A stretch of DNA of 64,000 nucleotides from Paracoccus contaminans (GTDB taxonomy: Bacteria; Pseudomonadota; Alphaproteobacteria; Rhodobacterales; Rhodobacteraceae): contig NZ_CP020612.1 in assembly GCF_002105555.1 (NCBI RefSeq), forward strand, positions 1,418,001 through 1,482,000, written 5' to 3'. Below, piece after piece: positions 9,677 through 18,532 of this stretch. A program made the translations under genes and the position numbers. How positions within the stretch are numbered: position 1 is the stretch's first letter; each line of letters starts with the position of its first letter. The notes under the pieces are model-generated. The model saw nothing but the letters and a program-made list of their open reading frames with translations, did no database searches and was not told the DNA's origin.

Positions 9677-10119
9677 CTGGCATCCTCGAGATGTTCGCGC
9701 AGGCGCCGCAGGACGGGCAGGACGCGGCGCACCTCGCTTGTGCCCAGATCGCGCACGATCGCGGTGAGGCGCGGCAGGAAGGCCGCCAGCGCCGCATCGC
9801 GCGCCGCGCGACCGGCGGGGCTGATCGCCACCCATTTGCGCCGCGCATCGTCCCAGTCAGGGCGGATATGGACCTGCCCGGCCCATTCCAGCCGCGACAG
9901 GGTGTTGGTCATCGCGCTGCGCCGGACGTGGAACGCCTCGGCAAGCTGGGCGGGGGTGCGCTCCTCGTTCAGATGGGCCAGCAGGTTCAGCACCGAGAAA
10001 TGCGACAGCTGCATCCCGCCCGGCAGGCTGCGCGTGACCAGCCGGCTGGTCAGCTGCTCGCCGACGATCAGCTCGGCAAAGAGGCTGGCCGCCAGGGCGC
10101 GGGTCGTCTCGTCGGTCAT
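9673..10119 (-). CDS. MarR-family transcriptional regulator
   Basis: Winged-helix DNA-binding repressor of MarR type (148 aa). The recognition region is [24 protein letters not shown] (quoted here in parts: [18 protein letters not shown]) followed by the wing [23 protein letters not shown]. The ligand is unknown. Its ATG overlaps the stop of the nitrilase-family gene (ATGA, 10116-10119), and it is the last gene of a grxC-nit-marR operon, so it may control this operon or a nearby redox function; that is inference. It converges on ubiG with overlapping stop codons. Confidence 0.88.
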   Translation of the reverse strand: MTDETTRALAASLFAELIVGEQLTSRLVTRSLPGGMQLSHFSVLNLLAHLNEERTPAQLAEAFHVRRSAMTNTLSRLEWAGQVHIRPDWDDARRKWVAISPAGRAARDAALAAFLPRLTAIVRDLGTSEVRRVLPVLRRLREHLEDAS

Positions 10120-10967
10120 GGTCCCCAGATCACCGGATCGTGCCGCCAGGCGGGGATGCGCCGGCGCGCGTCATCGACGGCGGCAAGGTCAAGATCGACC
10201 AGCGTGACCCCCGGCCCTGTCCCGCCATCCGCCAGCACCTCGCCCCAGGGGGCGACGGCCAGCGAATGGCCATGGCTGCGGCGGGGCGGGCAGCCGGGCG
10301 AATGGGGGGCGGGATGGGTGCCGCACTGGGCGGCGGCAAGGACAAAGCTCCCCGTCTCGATCGCGCGGGCGCGCAGCAGCACCTGCCAATGCGCCGCCCC
10401 TGTGGTGTCGTTGAAGGCGGCGGGCACGGTCAGGATGCGCGCGCCTGCCTTGGCGAGCCTGCGGTAGAGATGGGGAAAGCGCAGGTCATAGCAGATCGTC
10501 ATGCCGATCGGCACGGGGCCGGGGGCAAGGACGGCGCGGTTGCCGGGGCGGAAGGCGGCGCTTTCCCGATAGGATTCGCTGGCCGAGATGGTGACATCGA
10601 GCATGTGGATCTTGTCATAGCGCGCGGCGATGCGCCCGTCGGGCGCGACCAGCAGGCTGCGGTTCACGAATCGCGCCTCGGCCGGCTCGTCCGCGCGCAG
10701 GGACAACGAGCCGATGGACAGCCATATGCCCAGCCGCGCCGCCTCGCCCCGCAGGGCGGCAAGCGTCTCGTCCTCGGCCTCGGGGCGCAGCAGCGCGGCC
10801 TGACGCGCGCGATCAGGGGTCAGCAGGTTCGTCGCCTCGGGGGTCAGCACCAGCCGCGCGCCCGCTGCCGCGGCCTCGCGCACCAGGCTGCGCGTCACGG
10901 CCAGGTTCGCCGCGGGGTCGTCCCCCACGCTCAGCTGCACCAGCGCGGCGCGCAGCGTCCCGTTCAC
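10116..10967 (-). CDS. Carbon-nitrogen hydrolase (nitrilase superfamily, Nit-type)
   Basis: Amidase/nitrilase-fold enzyme (283 aa) of the group often annotated as deaminated-glutathione amidase or omega-amidase. The Glu-Lys-Cys triad can be placed: Glu in LTPEATN, Lys in RYDKIHMLD and Cys in GMTICYDLRFPHLYR. The start is a GTG whose last two bases belong to the TGA of grxC (GTGA, 10964-10967), so translation is coupled. The neighbouring glutaredoxin fits a role in glutathione metabolism (repair of deaminated glutathione), but the substrate is not shown by the sequence. Confidence 0.88.
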   Translation of the reverse strand: MNGTLRAALVQLSVGDDPAANLAVTRSLVREAAAAGARLVLTPEATNLLTPDRARQAALLRPEAEDETLAALRGEAARLGIWLSIGSLSLRADEPAEARFVNRSLLVAPDGRIAARYDKIHMLDVTISASESYRESAAFRPGNRAVLAPGPVPIGMTICYDLRFPHLYRRLAKAGARILTVPAAFNDTTGAAHWQVLLRARAIETGSFVLAAAQCGTHPAPHSPGCPPRRSHGHSLAVAPWGEVLADGGTGPGVTLVDLDLAAVDDARRRIPAWRHDPVIWGP

Positions 10968-11224
10968 AGGCCCAGCATCGCGTCGAGCCTGCCCTGCTGG
11001 TCCAGCGCATGGATGTCGTCGGACCCGCCGATCCCCACGCCGTCGATGAAGATCTGCGGAACCGTGCGGCGCCCGCTTGCGCGCTGGGTCATCTCGGCGC
11101 GCTTTTCGGGATGCTGGCCCACGTCGATCAGTTCGTAATCGACCCCCTTGCGGGACAGCAGGGCGCGGGCGCGCTGGCAATAGGGGCAGCTCTGGGTGGC
11201 ATAGACTTCGACGCGGGCGGTCAT
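10964..11224 (-). CDS. grxC: Glutaredoxin 3 (GrxC)
   Basis: Small cytoplasmic thiol-disulfide oxidoreductase (86 aa), of normal length for GrxC. The dithiol active site is SCPYCQRA near residue 12. The glutathione-binding features TVPQIFIDG (cis-Pro) and GGSDDIHALD follow. It is the first gene of the grxC-nit-marR operon. The upstream 200 bp are shared with the divergent nspC gene and must hold both promoters. A longer in-frame start (11344) exists but lacks homology to the family N-terminus. Confidence 0.94.
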   Translation of the reverse strand: MTARVEVYATQSCPYCQRARALLSRKGVDYELIDVGQHPEKRAEMTQRASGRRTVPQIFIDGVGIGGSDDIHALDQQGRLDAMLGL

Positions 11225-11424
11225 AGAAGGCTCCTGTTTGATGCAGGGGAACAATGGGGTGCGCGGCGGCGCAGTTCCAGTGCCCCGCCCCGCGCCGGCC
11301 CCCGCAACCCGCCGCCACAGGCGCGATGAGGGCGCGGCTGTCACCCTGCTGACGCATATGCTTGCCAGCCTTGGCGGGCGATCCTATGTTCCGGCTTTCC
11401 TTTTTCGCCCGAGGCTTCTGCGTC

Positions 11425-12525
11425 ATGACCCAACCCCAGACGCCGTTCTACCTGATCGACCGCGCCCGGTTGCAGGAAAACATGGACAAGATGGCGCGGC
11501 TGCGGCAGCGGTCCGGGGCAAAGACCCTGCTGGCGCTGAAATGCTTTGCCACCTGGGGCGTGTTCGACCAGATGGCGCAGTTCATGGACGGCACCACCTC
11601 GTCATCCCTGTATGAACTGCGGCTGGGGCGCGAAAAGTTCGGCGGCGAAACCCATGCCTATTCCGTCGCCTGGGCCGAGCATGAGATCGACGAGGCGGTG
11701 GGTTACGCCGACAAGATCATCTTCAACAGCCTCGGCCAGCTGGACCGATTTGCCGATCGCTGCGGCGGGATCGCACGGGGGCTGCGGCTGAACCCGCGCT
11801 TTTCGACCAGCGGATTCGACCTTGCCGATCCGGCGCGGCCTTTCTCGCGCCTGGGGGAATGGGACATGGCGCGGCTGGAGGCGGCTTTGGGCCGCATCAG
11901 CGGGGTGATGATCCATTACAATTGCGAGAACCGCGACTTTGACCTGTTCGCAGGCCAGCTCGACCGGATCGAGGCCGAATTCGGGGGCTTTCTGGAAAAG
12001 CTCGACTGGATATCGCTGGGCGGGGGCATCCATTTCACCGGCGAGGGCTATCCGCTGGATGCGCTGGCCGACCGCCTGCGGGCCTTTGCCGACCGCTTCG
12101 GCGTGCAGGTCTATCTGGAGCCGGGCGAGGCCAGCATCACCGGCACCACGACGCTTGAGGTCACGGTGCTGGATACGCTGCACAACGGCAAGGACGTGGC
12201 CGTGGTCGACAGCAGCATCGAGGCGCACATGCTGGACCTGCTGATCTATCGTGAAAGCGCCCGGCTGCCGCAGGACGGGGAGCATGCCTGGCAGATCGCG
12301 GGCAAGTCCTGCCTGGCCGGCGACATCTTTGGCGAGGGGCGGTTTGCGGCGCCGCTGAGGGCAGGGGACCGGATCAGCATCGGGGACGCGGCCGGCTATA
12401 CCATGGTCAAGAAGAACTGGTTCAACGGCGTCGCCATGCCGGCCATCTGCATCCGCGAAGCGGACGGGACCATCACGACCGTCCGCCGCTTCGGATACGA
12501 AGACTATCGCGATTCCCTGTCCTGA
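11425..12525 (+). CDS. nspC: Carboxynorspermidine/carboxyspermidine decarboxylase
   Basis: PLP-dependent decarboxylase (366 aa) of the alanine-racemase/ODC fold that makes spermidine or norspermidine from the carboxy intermediate. The PLP lysine is in TLLALKCFATWG. TSSSLYELRLG, the glycine-rich phosphate-binding WISLGGGIHFTGEGYP, YLEPGEA and the dimer-site Cys in SCLAGDIFGEG are all present. It lies 14 bp before its partner dehydrogenase, reversing the order of pathway steps. Start 11425 fits the family N-terminus (TPFYLIDRARL); 11362 would add a stretch without homology. Confidence 0.92.
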   Translation: MTQPQTPFYLIDRARLQENMDKMARLRQRSGAKTLLALKCFATWGVFDQMAQFMDGTTSSSLYELRLGREKFGGETHAYSVAWAEHEIDEAVGYADKIIFNSLGQLDRFADRCGGIARGLRLNPRFSTSGFDLADPARPFSRLGEWDMARLEAALGRISGVMIHYNCENRDFDLFAGQLDRIEAEFGGFLEKLDWISLGGGIHFTGEGYPLDALADRLRAFADRFGVQVYLEPGEASITGTTTLEVTVLDTLHNGKDVAVVDSSIEAHMLDLLIYRESARLPQDGEHAWQIAGKSCLAGDIFGEGRFAAPLRAGDRISIGDAAGYTMVKKNWFNGVAMPAICIREADGTITTVRRFGYEDYRDSLS

Positions 12526-12539
12526 AGGAGCCTGCTGTC

Positions 12540-13820
12540 TTGGAAAAGCCCAATGTCCTGATCATCGGCGCCGGCGGGGTGGCGCAGGTCACGGCCCACA
12601 AGGTCGCCCAATGGGCGGCCGAGTTCGGCGACATCCACATCGCCAGCCGCACCCAGGCACGGGCGGACGCCATCGTCGGCACGATCCGGGACAAGGGGCA
12701 TGCCGGGCTGACCATCACCACCCATTCGCTGGACGCGATGGACAGCGCGGCGGTGGCCGATCTCATCAGGCGCACCGGCGCGCGGATCGTCATCAATGTC
12801 GGCAGCGCCTTCATCAACATGAGCGTGCTGGAAGGCTGCATCGACGCGGGCGCCGCCTATGTCGATACCGCCATTCACGAGGATCCGGCCAAGGTCTGCG
12901 AAACGCCGCCCTGGTATGGCAATTACGAATGGAAGCGGCGCGAGGCCGTTGAAAAGGCGGGGATCACCGCCATCCTGGGCGCGGGCTTTGATCCGGGCGT
13001 CGTGAACGCCTATGCGCGGCTGGCCGAGGACGAATATTTCGACGAGATCACCTCGATCGACATCGTGGACATCAATGCGGGATCGCACGGGCGGTATTTC
13101 GCCACAAACTTTGACCCCGAGATCAACTTTCGCGAGTTTACCGGCACCGTCTATTCCTGGCAGGGCGGCGAATGGCGCGAGAATGCGATGTTCGAGGTGG
13201 GCCGCGAATGGGACCTGCCGGTGGTCGGCCGGCAGACGGCCTATCTGTCGGGCCATGACGAGGTGCATTCCCTGTCGGCCCGCTATCCGCAGGCGGATGT
13301 GCGGTTCTGGATGGGCTTTGGCGCCCATTACATCAATGTTTTCACGGTGCTGAAGAATCTTGGCCTGTTGTCCGAACAGCCCGTGCGCACCGCCGAGGGG
13401 CAGGAGGTCGTGCCGCTGAAGCTGGTCAAGGCGGTCCTGCCCGACCCGGCCTCGCTGGCGCCCGATTACACGGGAAAGACCTGCATCGGGGATCTGGTCA
13501 AGGGCATCCGCGACGGCCAGCCGGGCGAGGTGTTCGTCTATAACGTGGCCGACCACGGCGACGCCTATGCCGAGGTCGGCAGCCAGGGCATCAGCTATAC
13601 CGCCGGGGTGCCGCCGGTCGCGGCGGCGATCCTGATCGCCCGCGGCCCCTGGGACGTGCGGCGCATGGCCAATGTCGAGGAACTGCCCGCGCGCCCCTTC
13701 CTTGAACTGCTGGGCCGGATGGGGCTGCCCTCGCGCATCATCGACGCGCAGGGCGACCGGCCGATCGAGGCTGCGTCCGGCCCGTCTGCGGCCGCGGCTG
13801 ACCCGGATCGTTCCGCCTGA
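12540..13820 (+). CDS. Carboxynorspermidine/carboxyspermidine dehydrogenase (saccharopine dehydrogenase family)
   Basis: NADPH-dependent enzyme (426 aa) that condenses L-aspartate-beta-semialdehyde with a diamine to give carboxy(nor)spermidine, the step before NspC. The N-terminal Rossmann motif is VLIIGAGGVAQV, and the family signatures GSAFINMSVLEGCIDAGA and LGAGFDPGVVNAYAR follow. It starts at TTG: the only good ribosome-binding site (GAAGGAG, 9 bases upstream) points to it, and no nearby ATG preserves the Rossmann start. The last 25 residues are Ala/Pro-rich and probably disordered. Whether the diamine is putrescine or diaminopropane cannot be told. Confidence 0.9.
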   Translation: MEKPNVLIIGAGGVAQVTAHKVAQWAAEFGDIHIASRTQARADAIVGTIRDKGHAGLTITTHSLDAMDSAAVADLIRRTGARIVINVGSAFINMSVLEGCIDAGAAYVDTAIHEDPAKVCETPPWYGNYEWKRREAVEKAGITAILGAGFDPGVVNAYARLAEDEYFDEITSIDIVDINAGSHGRYFATNFDPEINFREFTGTVYSWQGGEWRENAMFEVGREWDLPVVGRQTAYLSGHDEVHSLSARYPQADVRFWMGFGAHYINVFTVLKNLGLLSEQPVRTAEGQEVVPLKLVKAVLPDPASLAPDYTGKTCIGDLVKGIRDGQPGEVFVYNVADHGDAYAEVGSQGISYTAGVPPVAAAILIARGPWDVRRMANVEELPARPFLELLGRMGLPSRIIDAQGDRPIEAASGPSAAAADPDRSA

Positions 13821-13943
13821 CGGGGCGCCGGCCGGGCAGGCCGGGGCCTGCCCTGCAAAAGCCGGGAACCAATCCTTTGCTTTGCCGTTCCACGGCGCCG
13901 CTGATGATGCAGCCGGTGTCTGCGAAGCACAGGAAAGGCACGC

Positions 13944-15329
13944 ATGATGGATCGTCAGCCCTCTGGCCGGCACATGTTCCCCTCGGTTCCGGCCGAGGGC
14001 CGGCCGCCCCTTTCGGTCGCGAACTGGGCGATCATCGGCATCTTCATCATCCTGGCCTTCCAGATGCTGGCGACGGCGCGGGCCTTCCTGATGCCGGTCT
14101 GTCTGGGCATCCTGCTGTTCTTCGTCTTTGTCCCGTTCCGGCGCTGGATGACGCGCCGCGGGGTGCCGCCGGGCGCGACCGCCGGGATCGTCGTCCTGGG
14201 CATCGTCGCGGGCATCGCGATCCTGGGCTGGTTCGCCTCGGGTCCGGCCGGCCAGCTGATCCAGGACGCGCCCCAGATCAGCCGCAAGCTGAAGGCCAAA
14301 TACGAAGATTTCCGCCAGAACTTCCGCGGAATCGAGCGCGCCGCCAAGGGGATCGAGGAACTGGCGGGTTCTGGCGGGGGCGCGGCGACGGTGACGACCG
14401 TGGCGACCGACCCTGCGGGGCAATCGGTTGCGACCAGCACCGCCATCACGCCGCCGGCCGGAACGCCCCCCTCGGTCGCCGGCCCCTCCGGCCCGGACAT
14501 CACCCGGCCCGAGGATCGGCTGGGGGCGCCCGTCTCGCTGCCCGCGACCGTCCCCGCGCCGACAGTCGAGGCCACCGCCGCGGCGCCCGGCCAGCTCAAG
14601 GTCGAGGTGACCGCCCCGCAGCAGGGAAGCCAGGTCACCGAAATGCTGGTCAGCATGGGTCCGGCCATCGTGAGCCAGCTGTTCTTCACCCTGATCTTCC
14701 TGTTCTTCCTGCTGGCCTCGGGGGATCTGCTTTACCTGCGGATCGTCCAGAGCTTTGGCGCCCTCAAGGAAAAGCGCACCGCCTATGAGGCCCTGCGCGA
14801 GATCGAGAACAGCCTGGGCAACTATCTGGGTGCCATCACCATCATCAATGTGGGGCTGGGCGTGGCCTCGGGGCTGGCGATGTGGGCGCTGGGGATGCCC
14901 TCGCCGCTGCTGTGGGGCATCGCGGCGGCGCTGCTGAACTATGTGCCCTATATCGGGGCGGCGATCGGCTATGTCGGCGCGTTCGTGGTGGGGCTGGTCG
15001 TGTTCGACGACGTGTGGTGGGCGCTGATGGTCGGGGGGGTGTATTTCGGCCTGACCGCCATCGAGGGACAGTTCATCACGCCCTATTTCGTCTCGCGCCG
15101 GTTGCAACTGAATACGGTGGTGGTGTTCCTCACCGTGGCCTTGTGGGCCTGGCTGTGGTCGGTGCTGGGCATGGTCGTTGCGGTGCCGATGCTGGTGGTG
15201 ATCCGGGTTCTGGCCGATCACATCCCGGGCCTTGAAAAATTCGGCAACTTCCTGGCCGGCGAGGATCCCCCTGCCATTGCCGAGGATGAGGACGGGGATC
15301 AGGACAAGGCGCCCCAGCCCGCCTCGTGA
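13944..15329 (+). CDS. AI-2E family transporter (TqsA/PerM-like)
   Basis: Integral membrane protein (461 aa) of the AI-2E transporter family, which contains autoinducer-2 exporters but also Na+/H+ antiporter-like members. Hydrophobic segments lie near residues 28-62, 80-98 and 240-262, with a cluster in 290-430. Family signatures LLNYVPYIGAAIGY and FITPYF are clear. Residues about 141-215 form a Ser/Thr/Pro/Ala-rich low-complexity insert between the early helices and the conserved core. The start has AAAGG 5 bases upstream. It follows the polyamine genes by 123 bp; cargo is unknown. Confidence 0.88.
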   Translation: MMDRQPSGRHMFPSVPAEGRPPLSVANWAIIGIFIILAFQMLATARAFLMPVCLGILLFFVFVPFRRWMTRRGVPPGATAGIVVLGIVAGIAILGWFASGPAGQLIQDAPQISRKLKAKYEDFRQNFRGIERAAKGIEELAGSGGGAATVTTVATDPAGQSVATSTAITPPAGTPPSVAGPSGPDITRPEDRLGAPVSLPATVPAPTVEATAAAPGQLKVEVTAPQQGSQVTEMLVSMGPAIVSQLFFTLIFLFFLLASGDLLYLRIVQSFGALKEKRTAYEALREIENSLGNYLGAITIINVGLGVASGLAMWALGMPSPLLWGIAAALLNYVPYIGAAIGYVGAFVVGLVVFDDVWWALMVGGVYFGLTAIEGQFITPYFVSRRLQLNTVVVFLTVALWAWLWSVLGMVVAVPMLVVIRVLADHIPGLEKFGNFLAGEDPPAIAEDEDGDQDKAPQPAS

Positions 15330-15416
15330 CATCACCCTGAAAGGAAGAGGCGCACCCTGCGGGCCGCCCCTTTGCGCGCGGGCCGCGGCCCCTCCCTCAG
15401 GCCCGCCGCTTTTTCC

Positions 15417-15445
15417 TTGCGCTGCCAGCCCGGCCACCCTATATG
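15417..15445 (+). promoter_or_regulatory. Putative promoter of rimP-nusA-ylxR-infB
   Basis: TTGCGC (15417-15422), a 17-bp spacer, then TATATG (15440-15445). It is the best sigma-70-like match in the 207-bp gap before rimP. Transcription would start near 15452 and give a leader of about 85 nt with a terminator-like hairpin. Confidence 0.45.
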
Positions 15446-15494
15446 AAGGTCAATGCGGCGCAGGCTTCCACCCCCTGTCCCACCGGATCGACGC

Positions 15495-15518
15495 ACGGGC
15501 CGCTGACGGCCCGTTTTT
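15495..15518 (+). terminator. Intrinsic terminator-like hairpin in rimP leader
   Basis: Perfect 7-bp stem ACGGGCC/GGCCCGT, loop GCTGAC, followed by TTTT. It ends about 18 bases before the rimP ATG. It either terminates transcription from upstream or acts as an attenuator of the operon. Confidence 0.6.
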
Positions 15519-15536
15519 CATTTCTGGGATCGGACA

Positions 15537-16196
15537 ATGACCGACCTTATCGCCAAAACCGCCATAGACCGCCGCCTGGCCGAGATCATCCAGCCGGTGA
15601 TCGAGGGCTTGGGCTATGAACTCGTCCGCCTGCGCCTGCAGGGGGGCAAGACAGCGACGCTGCAGATCATGGCTGACCGGCCTGAGGGCGGCATCAATGT
15701 CGATGACTGCGGCGCCATCTCTGTCGCGGTCAGTGCGGTGCTGGATGTCGAGGACCCGCTCGAGGACGCCTACCATCTCGAGGTGTCCAGCCCCGGCATC
15801 GACCGGCCGCTGACGCGGCTCAAGGATTTCGCCACCTTCGAGGGGTATGACGCGCGGCTGGAAACCAGCCAGCCCATCGACGGGCGCAAGCGCTTCAAGG
15901 GGGTGCTGGCGGGCGTTGACGGCAGCGAGGTGTTGCTGAACATCGAGGAGCGGGGCGAGACCGTGACCATCGGGCTCAATTTCGACCTGCTGTCCGATGC
16001 CAAGCTGCTGCTGACGGATGAGCTGATCGCCCTGATGCTCAAGGAACGCAAGGAGGCCGGCACCCTGCCGCCCGGCGCCGAGGCAGGCGCGGGCATCGGC
16101 GACAGGCGCGGGGCCGGCGCCGCCGATGACGACCAGTTCGACGAGATCGTGACCTATTCCGGCGACGATGACGACGCCGACGACGACAAGGAGTGA
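15537..16196 (+). CDS. rimP: Ribosome maturation factor RimP
   Basis: Cytoplasmic factor for assembly of the 30S ribosomal subunit (219 aa). The N-terminal domain carries [18 protein letters not shown], and the second part has [22 protein letters not shown], the family signature. The C-terminus is extended by an Asp-rich tail (about residues 180-219, ending in [10 protein letters not shown]) beyond the usual fold. It is the first gene of the rimP-nusA-ylxR-infB operon, a gene order conserved across bacteria, with nusA beginning 2 bp after its stop. Confidence 0.94.
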   Translation: MTDLIAKTAIDRRLAEIIQPVIEGLGYELVRLRLQGGKTATLQIMADRPEGGINVDDCGAISVAVSAVLDVEDPLEDAYHLEVSSPGIDRPLTRLKDFATFEGYDARLETSQPIDGRKRFKGVLAGVDGSEVLLNIEERGETVTIGLNFDLLSDAKLLLTDELIALMLKERKEAGTLPPGAEAGAGIGDRRGAGAADDDQFDEIVTYSGDDDDADDDKE

Positions 16197-16198
16197 TT

Positions 16199-17878
16199 AT
16201 GGCCATCACCTCTGCCAACCAGCTTGAGCTGTTGCAGACCGCCGAGGCGGTCGCGCGGGAAAAGATGATCGACCCCGGTCTGGTGATCGAGGCGATGGAG
16301 GACAGCCTCGCCCGTGCAGCCAAGTCGCGCTATGGCTCGGAAATGGACATCCGCGTGGTGATCGACCGCAAGACGGGCAATGCGGTCTTTACCCGTGTGC
16401 GCACCGTCGTGGACGAGGCGGAGCTGGAAAACTATCAGGCCCAGTTCACCCCGGACCAGGCGCGCCCCTATTTCGAGAAATCGCGCGACCCTGCCAGGTT
16501 CTGGAGCCGCGGCGGCGAACGGATCGAGGATTTCGCCGGCGGCCCCCAGCCGGGCGACGTGTTCGAGGAAACCGTTCCGCCGGTCGAGCTGGGGCGGATC
16601 GCCGCCCAGTCGGCCAAGCAGGTGATCCTGCAGCGCGTGCGCGAGGCCGAGCGCGACCGCCAGTATGAAGAGTTCCGCGACCGTGCCGGCACGATCATCA
16701 ACGGCATCGTCAAGCGCGAGGAATACGGCAACATCATCGTCGATATCGGCCGGGGCGAGGCGATCCTGCGCCGTAACGAAAAGATCGGCCGCGAAAGCTA
16801 TCGGCCCAACGACCGTATCCGCGCCTATGTCAAGGACGTGCGCCGCGAGGCGCGCGGCCCGCAGATCTTCCTGTCGCGCACCGATCCGCAGTTCATGGCC
16901 GAGCTGTTCAAGATGGAAGTGCCGGAAATCTATGACGGCGTGATCGAGATCAAGGCCTGCGCCCGTGATCCGGGATCGCGCGCCAAGATCGCGGTGATTT
17001 CCTATGACAGCTCGATCGACCCGGTCGGCGCCTGCGTGGGCATGCGCGGCAGCCGCGTGCAGGCCGTGGTGGGCGAATTGCAGGGCGAAAAGATCGACAT
17101 CATCCCCTGGTCCGAGGATCAGGCCACCTTCCTGGTGAACGCGCTGCAGCCGGCCGAGGTCGCCAAGGTCGTCATCGACGAGGAAGGCGCCAACCGCATC
17201 GAGGTTGTCGTGCCCGAGGAACAGCTGTCCCTGGCAATCGGCCGGCGCGGGCAGAACGTGCGGCTGGCCAGCCAGCTGACCGGCCTCGACATCGATATCC
17301 TGACGGAAGAAGAGGAATCCAAGCGCCGCCAGGCCGAGTTCAACACCCGCACCCAGCTGTTCATGGACACGCTGGATCTGGACGAGTTCTTTGCCCAGCT
17401 GCTGGTTGCCGAGGGCTTCACCAATCTTGAGGAGGTCGCCTATGTCGACCTTGACGAGCTGCTGGCGATCGAGGGCGTGGACGAGGGCACGGCCGAGGAG
17501 CTGCAGGCCCGCGCCCGCGACCATATCGAGGCCGCGGCCCGCGCCGCGCTTGAGAATGCGCGCGCCCTGGGTGCCGAGGACAGCCTGATCGAGTTCGAGG
17601 GCCTGACCGCCCAGATGGTCGAGGCGCTGGCCAAGGACGGCGTCAGGACGCTCGAGGATTTCGCCACCTGCGCCGATTGGGAACTGGCGGGCGGCTGGAC
17701 GACCCAGGACGGCCAGCGCGTCAAGGATGACGGCCTGCTCGAACCCTTCGGCATCACGCTGGAACAGGCGCAGGACATGGTGATGACCGCGCGCGTCATG
17801 CTGGGCTGGGTCGATCCCGACGAGCTGCACCCCGCGCCCGAGGACGAAGCCGCCCCGACCGAGGAGGCCGGGGTGTAA
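16199..17878 (+). CDS. nusA: Transcription elongation/termination factor NusA
   Basis: RNA-polymerase-associated factor for pausing, termination and antitermination (559 aa). In order: an N-terminal RNAP-binding domain (about residues 1-130), S1 domain ([20 protein letters not shown]), two KH domains ([19 protein letters not shown] and [18 protein letters not shown]) and two helix-hairpin-helix repeats near residues 385-540. The ATG at 16199 is chosen over GTG 16193 because AAGGAG ends 5 bases before it. The C-terminal tail is acidic. NusA often autoregulates this operon, which makes the upstream hairpin relevant. Confidence 0.96.
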   Translation: MAITSANQLELLQTAEAVAREKMIDPGLVIEAMEDSLARAAKSRYGSEMDIRVVIDRKTGNAVFTRVRTVVDEAELENYQAQFTPDQARPYFEKSRDPARFWSRGGERIEDFAGGPQPGDVFEETVPPVELGRIAAQSAKQVILQRVREAERDRQYEEFRDRAGTIINGIVKREEYGNIIVDIGRGEAILRRNEKIGRESYRPNDRIRAYVKDVRREARGPQIFLSRTDPQFMAELFKMEVPEIYDGVIEIKACARDPGSRAKIAVISYDSSIDPVGACVGMRGSRVQAVVGELQGEKIDIIPWSEDQATFLVNALQPAEVAKVVIDEEGANRIEVVVPEEQLSLAIGRRGQNVRLASQLTGLDIDILTEEEESKRRQAEFNTRTQLFMDTLDLDEFFAQLLVAEGFTNLEEVAYVDLDELLAIEGVDEGTAEELQARARDHIEAAARAALENARALGAEDSLIEFEGLTAQMVEALAKDGVRTLEDFATCADWELAGGWTTQDGQRVKDDGLLEPFGITLEQAQDMVMTARVMLGWVDPDELHPAPEDEAAPTEEAGV

Positions 17879-17893
17879 CGCCCCGGACCCTTC

Positions 17894-18532
17894 TTGACGC
17901 GTGGAGGTCGTGAAAAGGACCGCGAGGCACCGCCGGAACGGCGCTGTCTCGTCACGGGCGAGGTTCAGCCCAAGGGCGGCCTGATCCGCTTTGTCGCAGC
18001 GCCCGATGGCCTGGTCGTGCCCGATCTGGCCGAAAAACTGCCGGGCCGCGGCTTCTGGGTCACGGCCGATCGCGCAATTCTTGAAAAAGCGGTCCTCAAG
18101 GGCCTTTTCTCGCGCGGGGCAAAGGCCCATGTCAGGGCCGACGAGGGCCTGATCGACGGCATCGAGGCGGGCCTGGCCCGGCGGGTGGTCGATCTGCTGT
18201 CACTTGCCCGCAAGGCCGGCGATGCCGTCGCGGGGTTCGAGAAGGTCAAGGGCTGGCTGGCCGACGGCAAGGCCAGGGTGCTGCTGCAGGCCAGCGACGG
18301 ATCGGACCGGGGCAAGGGCAAGCTGTGGACGCCGCCGGGCGGGCGCTGGTTCGGATGCCTGACGGCGTCCGAAATCGGTTTGGCTTTCGGGCGCGATCAT
18401 GTCATACACAGCGCGCTCGCGCCGGGGGGCCTGACCGACAAGGTAATCAGGGACGCCAGCAGACTGGATGGTCTGCGCGGGCACGGTGGCAGTTCGGCTG
18501 CCGAAAGGGATGCGGGAACGGATGAGCGATAA
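17894..18532 (+). CDS. YlxR (DUF448) and L7Ae-like fusion RNA-binding protein
   Basis: Predicted RNA-binding protein (212 aa). The N-terminal YlxR domain shows [20 protein letters not shown] and [12 protein letters not shown]. The second half (about residues 95-190) resembles an L7Ae/YlxQ-type fold: [22 protein letters not shown], then VLLQASDGS. Fusion of the two domains is typical of alphaproteobacteria, where YlxR and YlxQ are separate genes in Firmicutes. The start is a TTG giving [11 protein letters not shown], which matches relatives; no in-frame ATG or GTG is near. The end overlaps infB by 11 bases. Confidence 0.85.
   Translation: MTRGGREKDREAPPERRCLVTGEVQPKGGLIRFVAAPDGLVVPDLAEKLPGRGFWVTADRAILEKAVLKGLFSRGAKAHVRADEGLIDGIEAGLARRVVDLLSLARKAGDAVAGFEKVKGWLADGKARVLLQASDGSDRGKGKLWTPPGGRWFGCLTASEIGLAFGRDHVIHSALAPGGLTDKVIRDASRLDGLRGHGGSSAAERDAGTDER

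Noticed and set aside
12504..15437. Very long open frame on the minus strand (977 codons)
   Set aside because: It is antisense to nspC/dehydrogenase/AI-2E genes that have clear motifs; its translation is Arg/Gly/His-rich and repetitive as expected from G+C-rich reverse frames.
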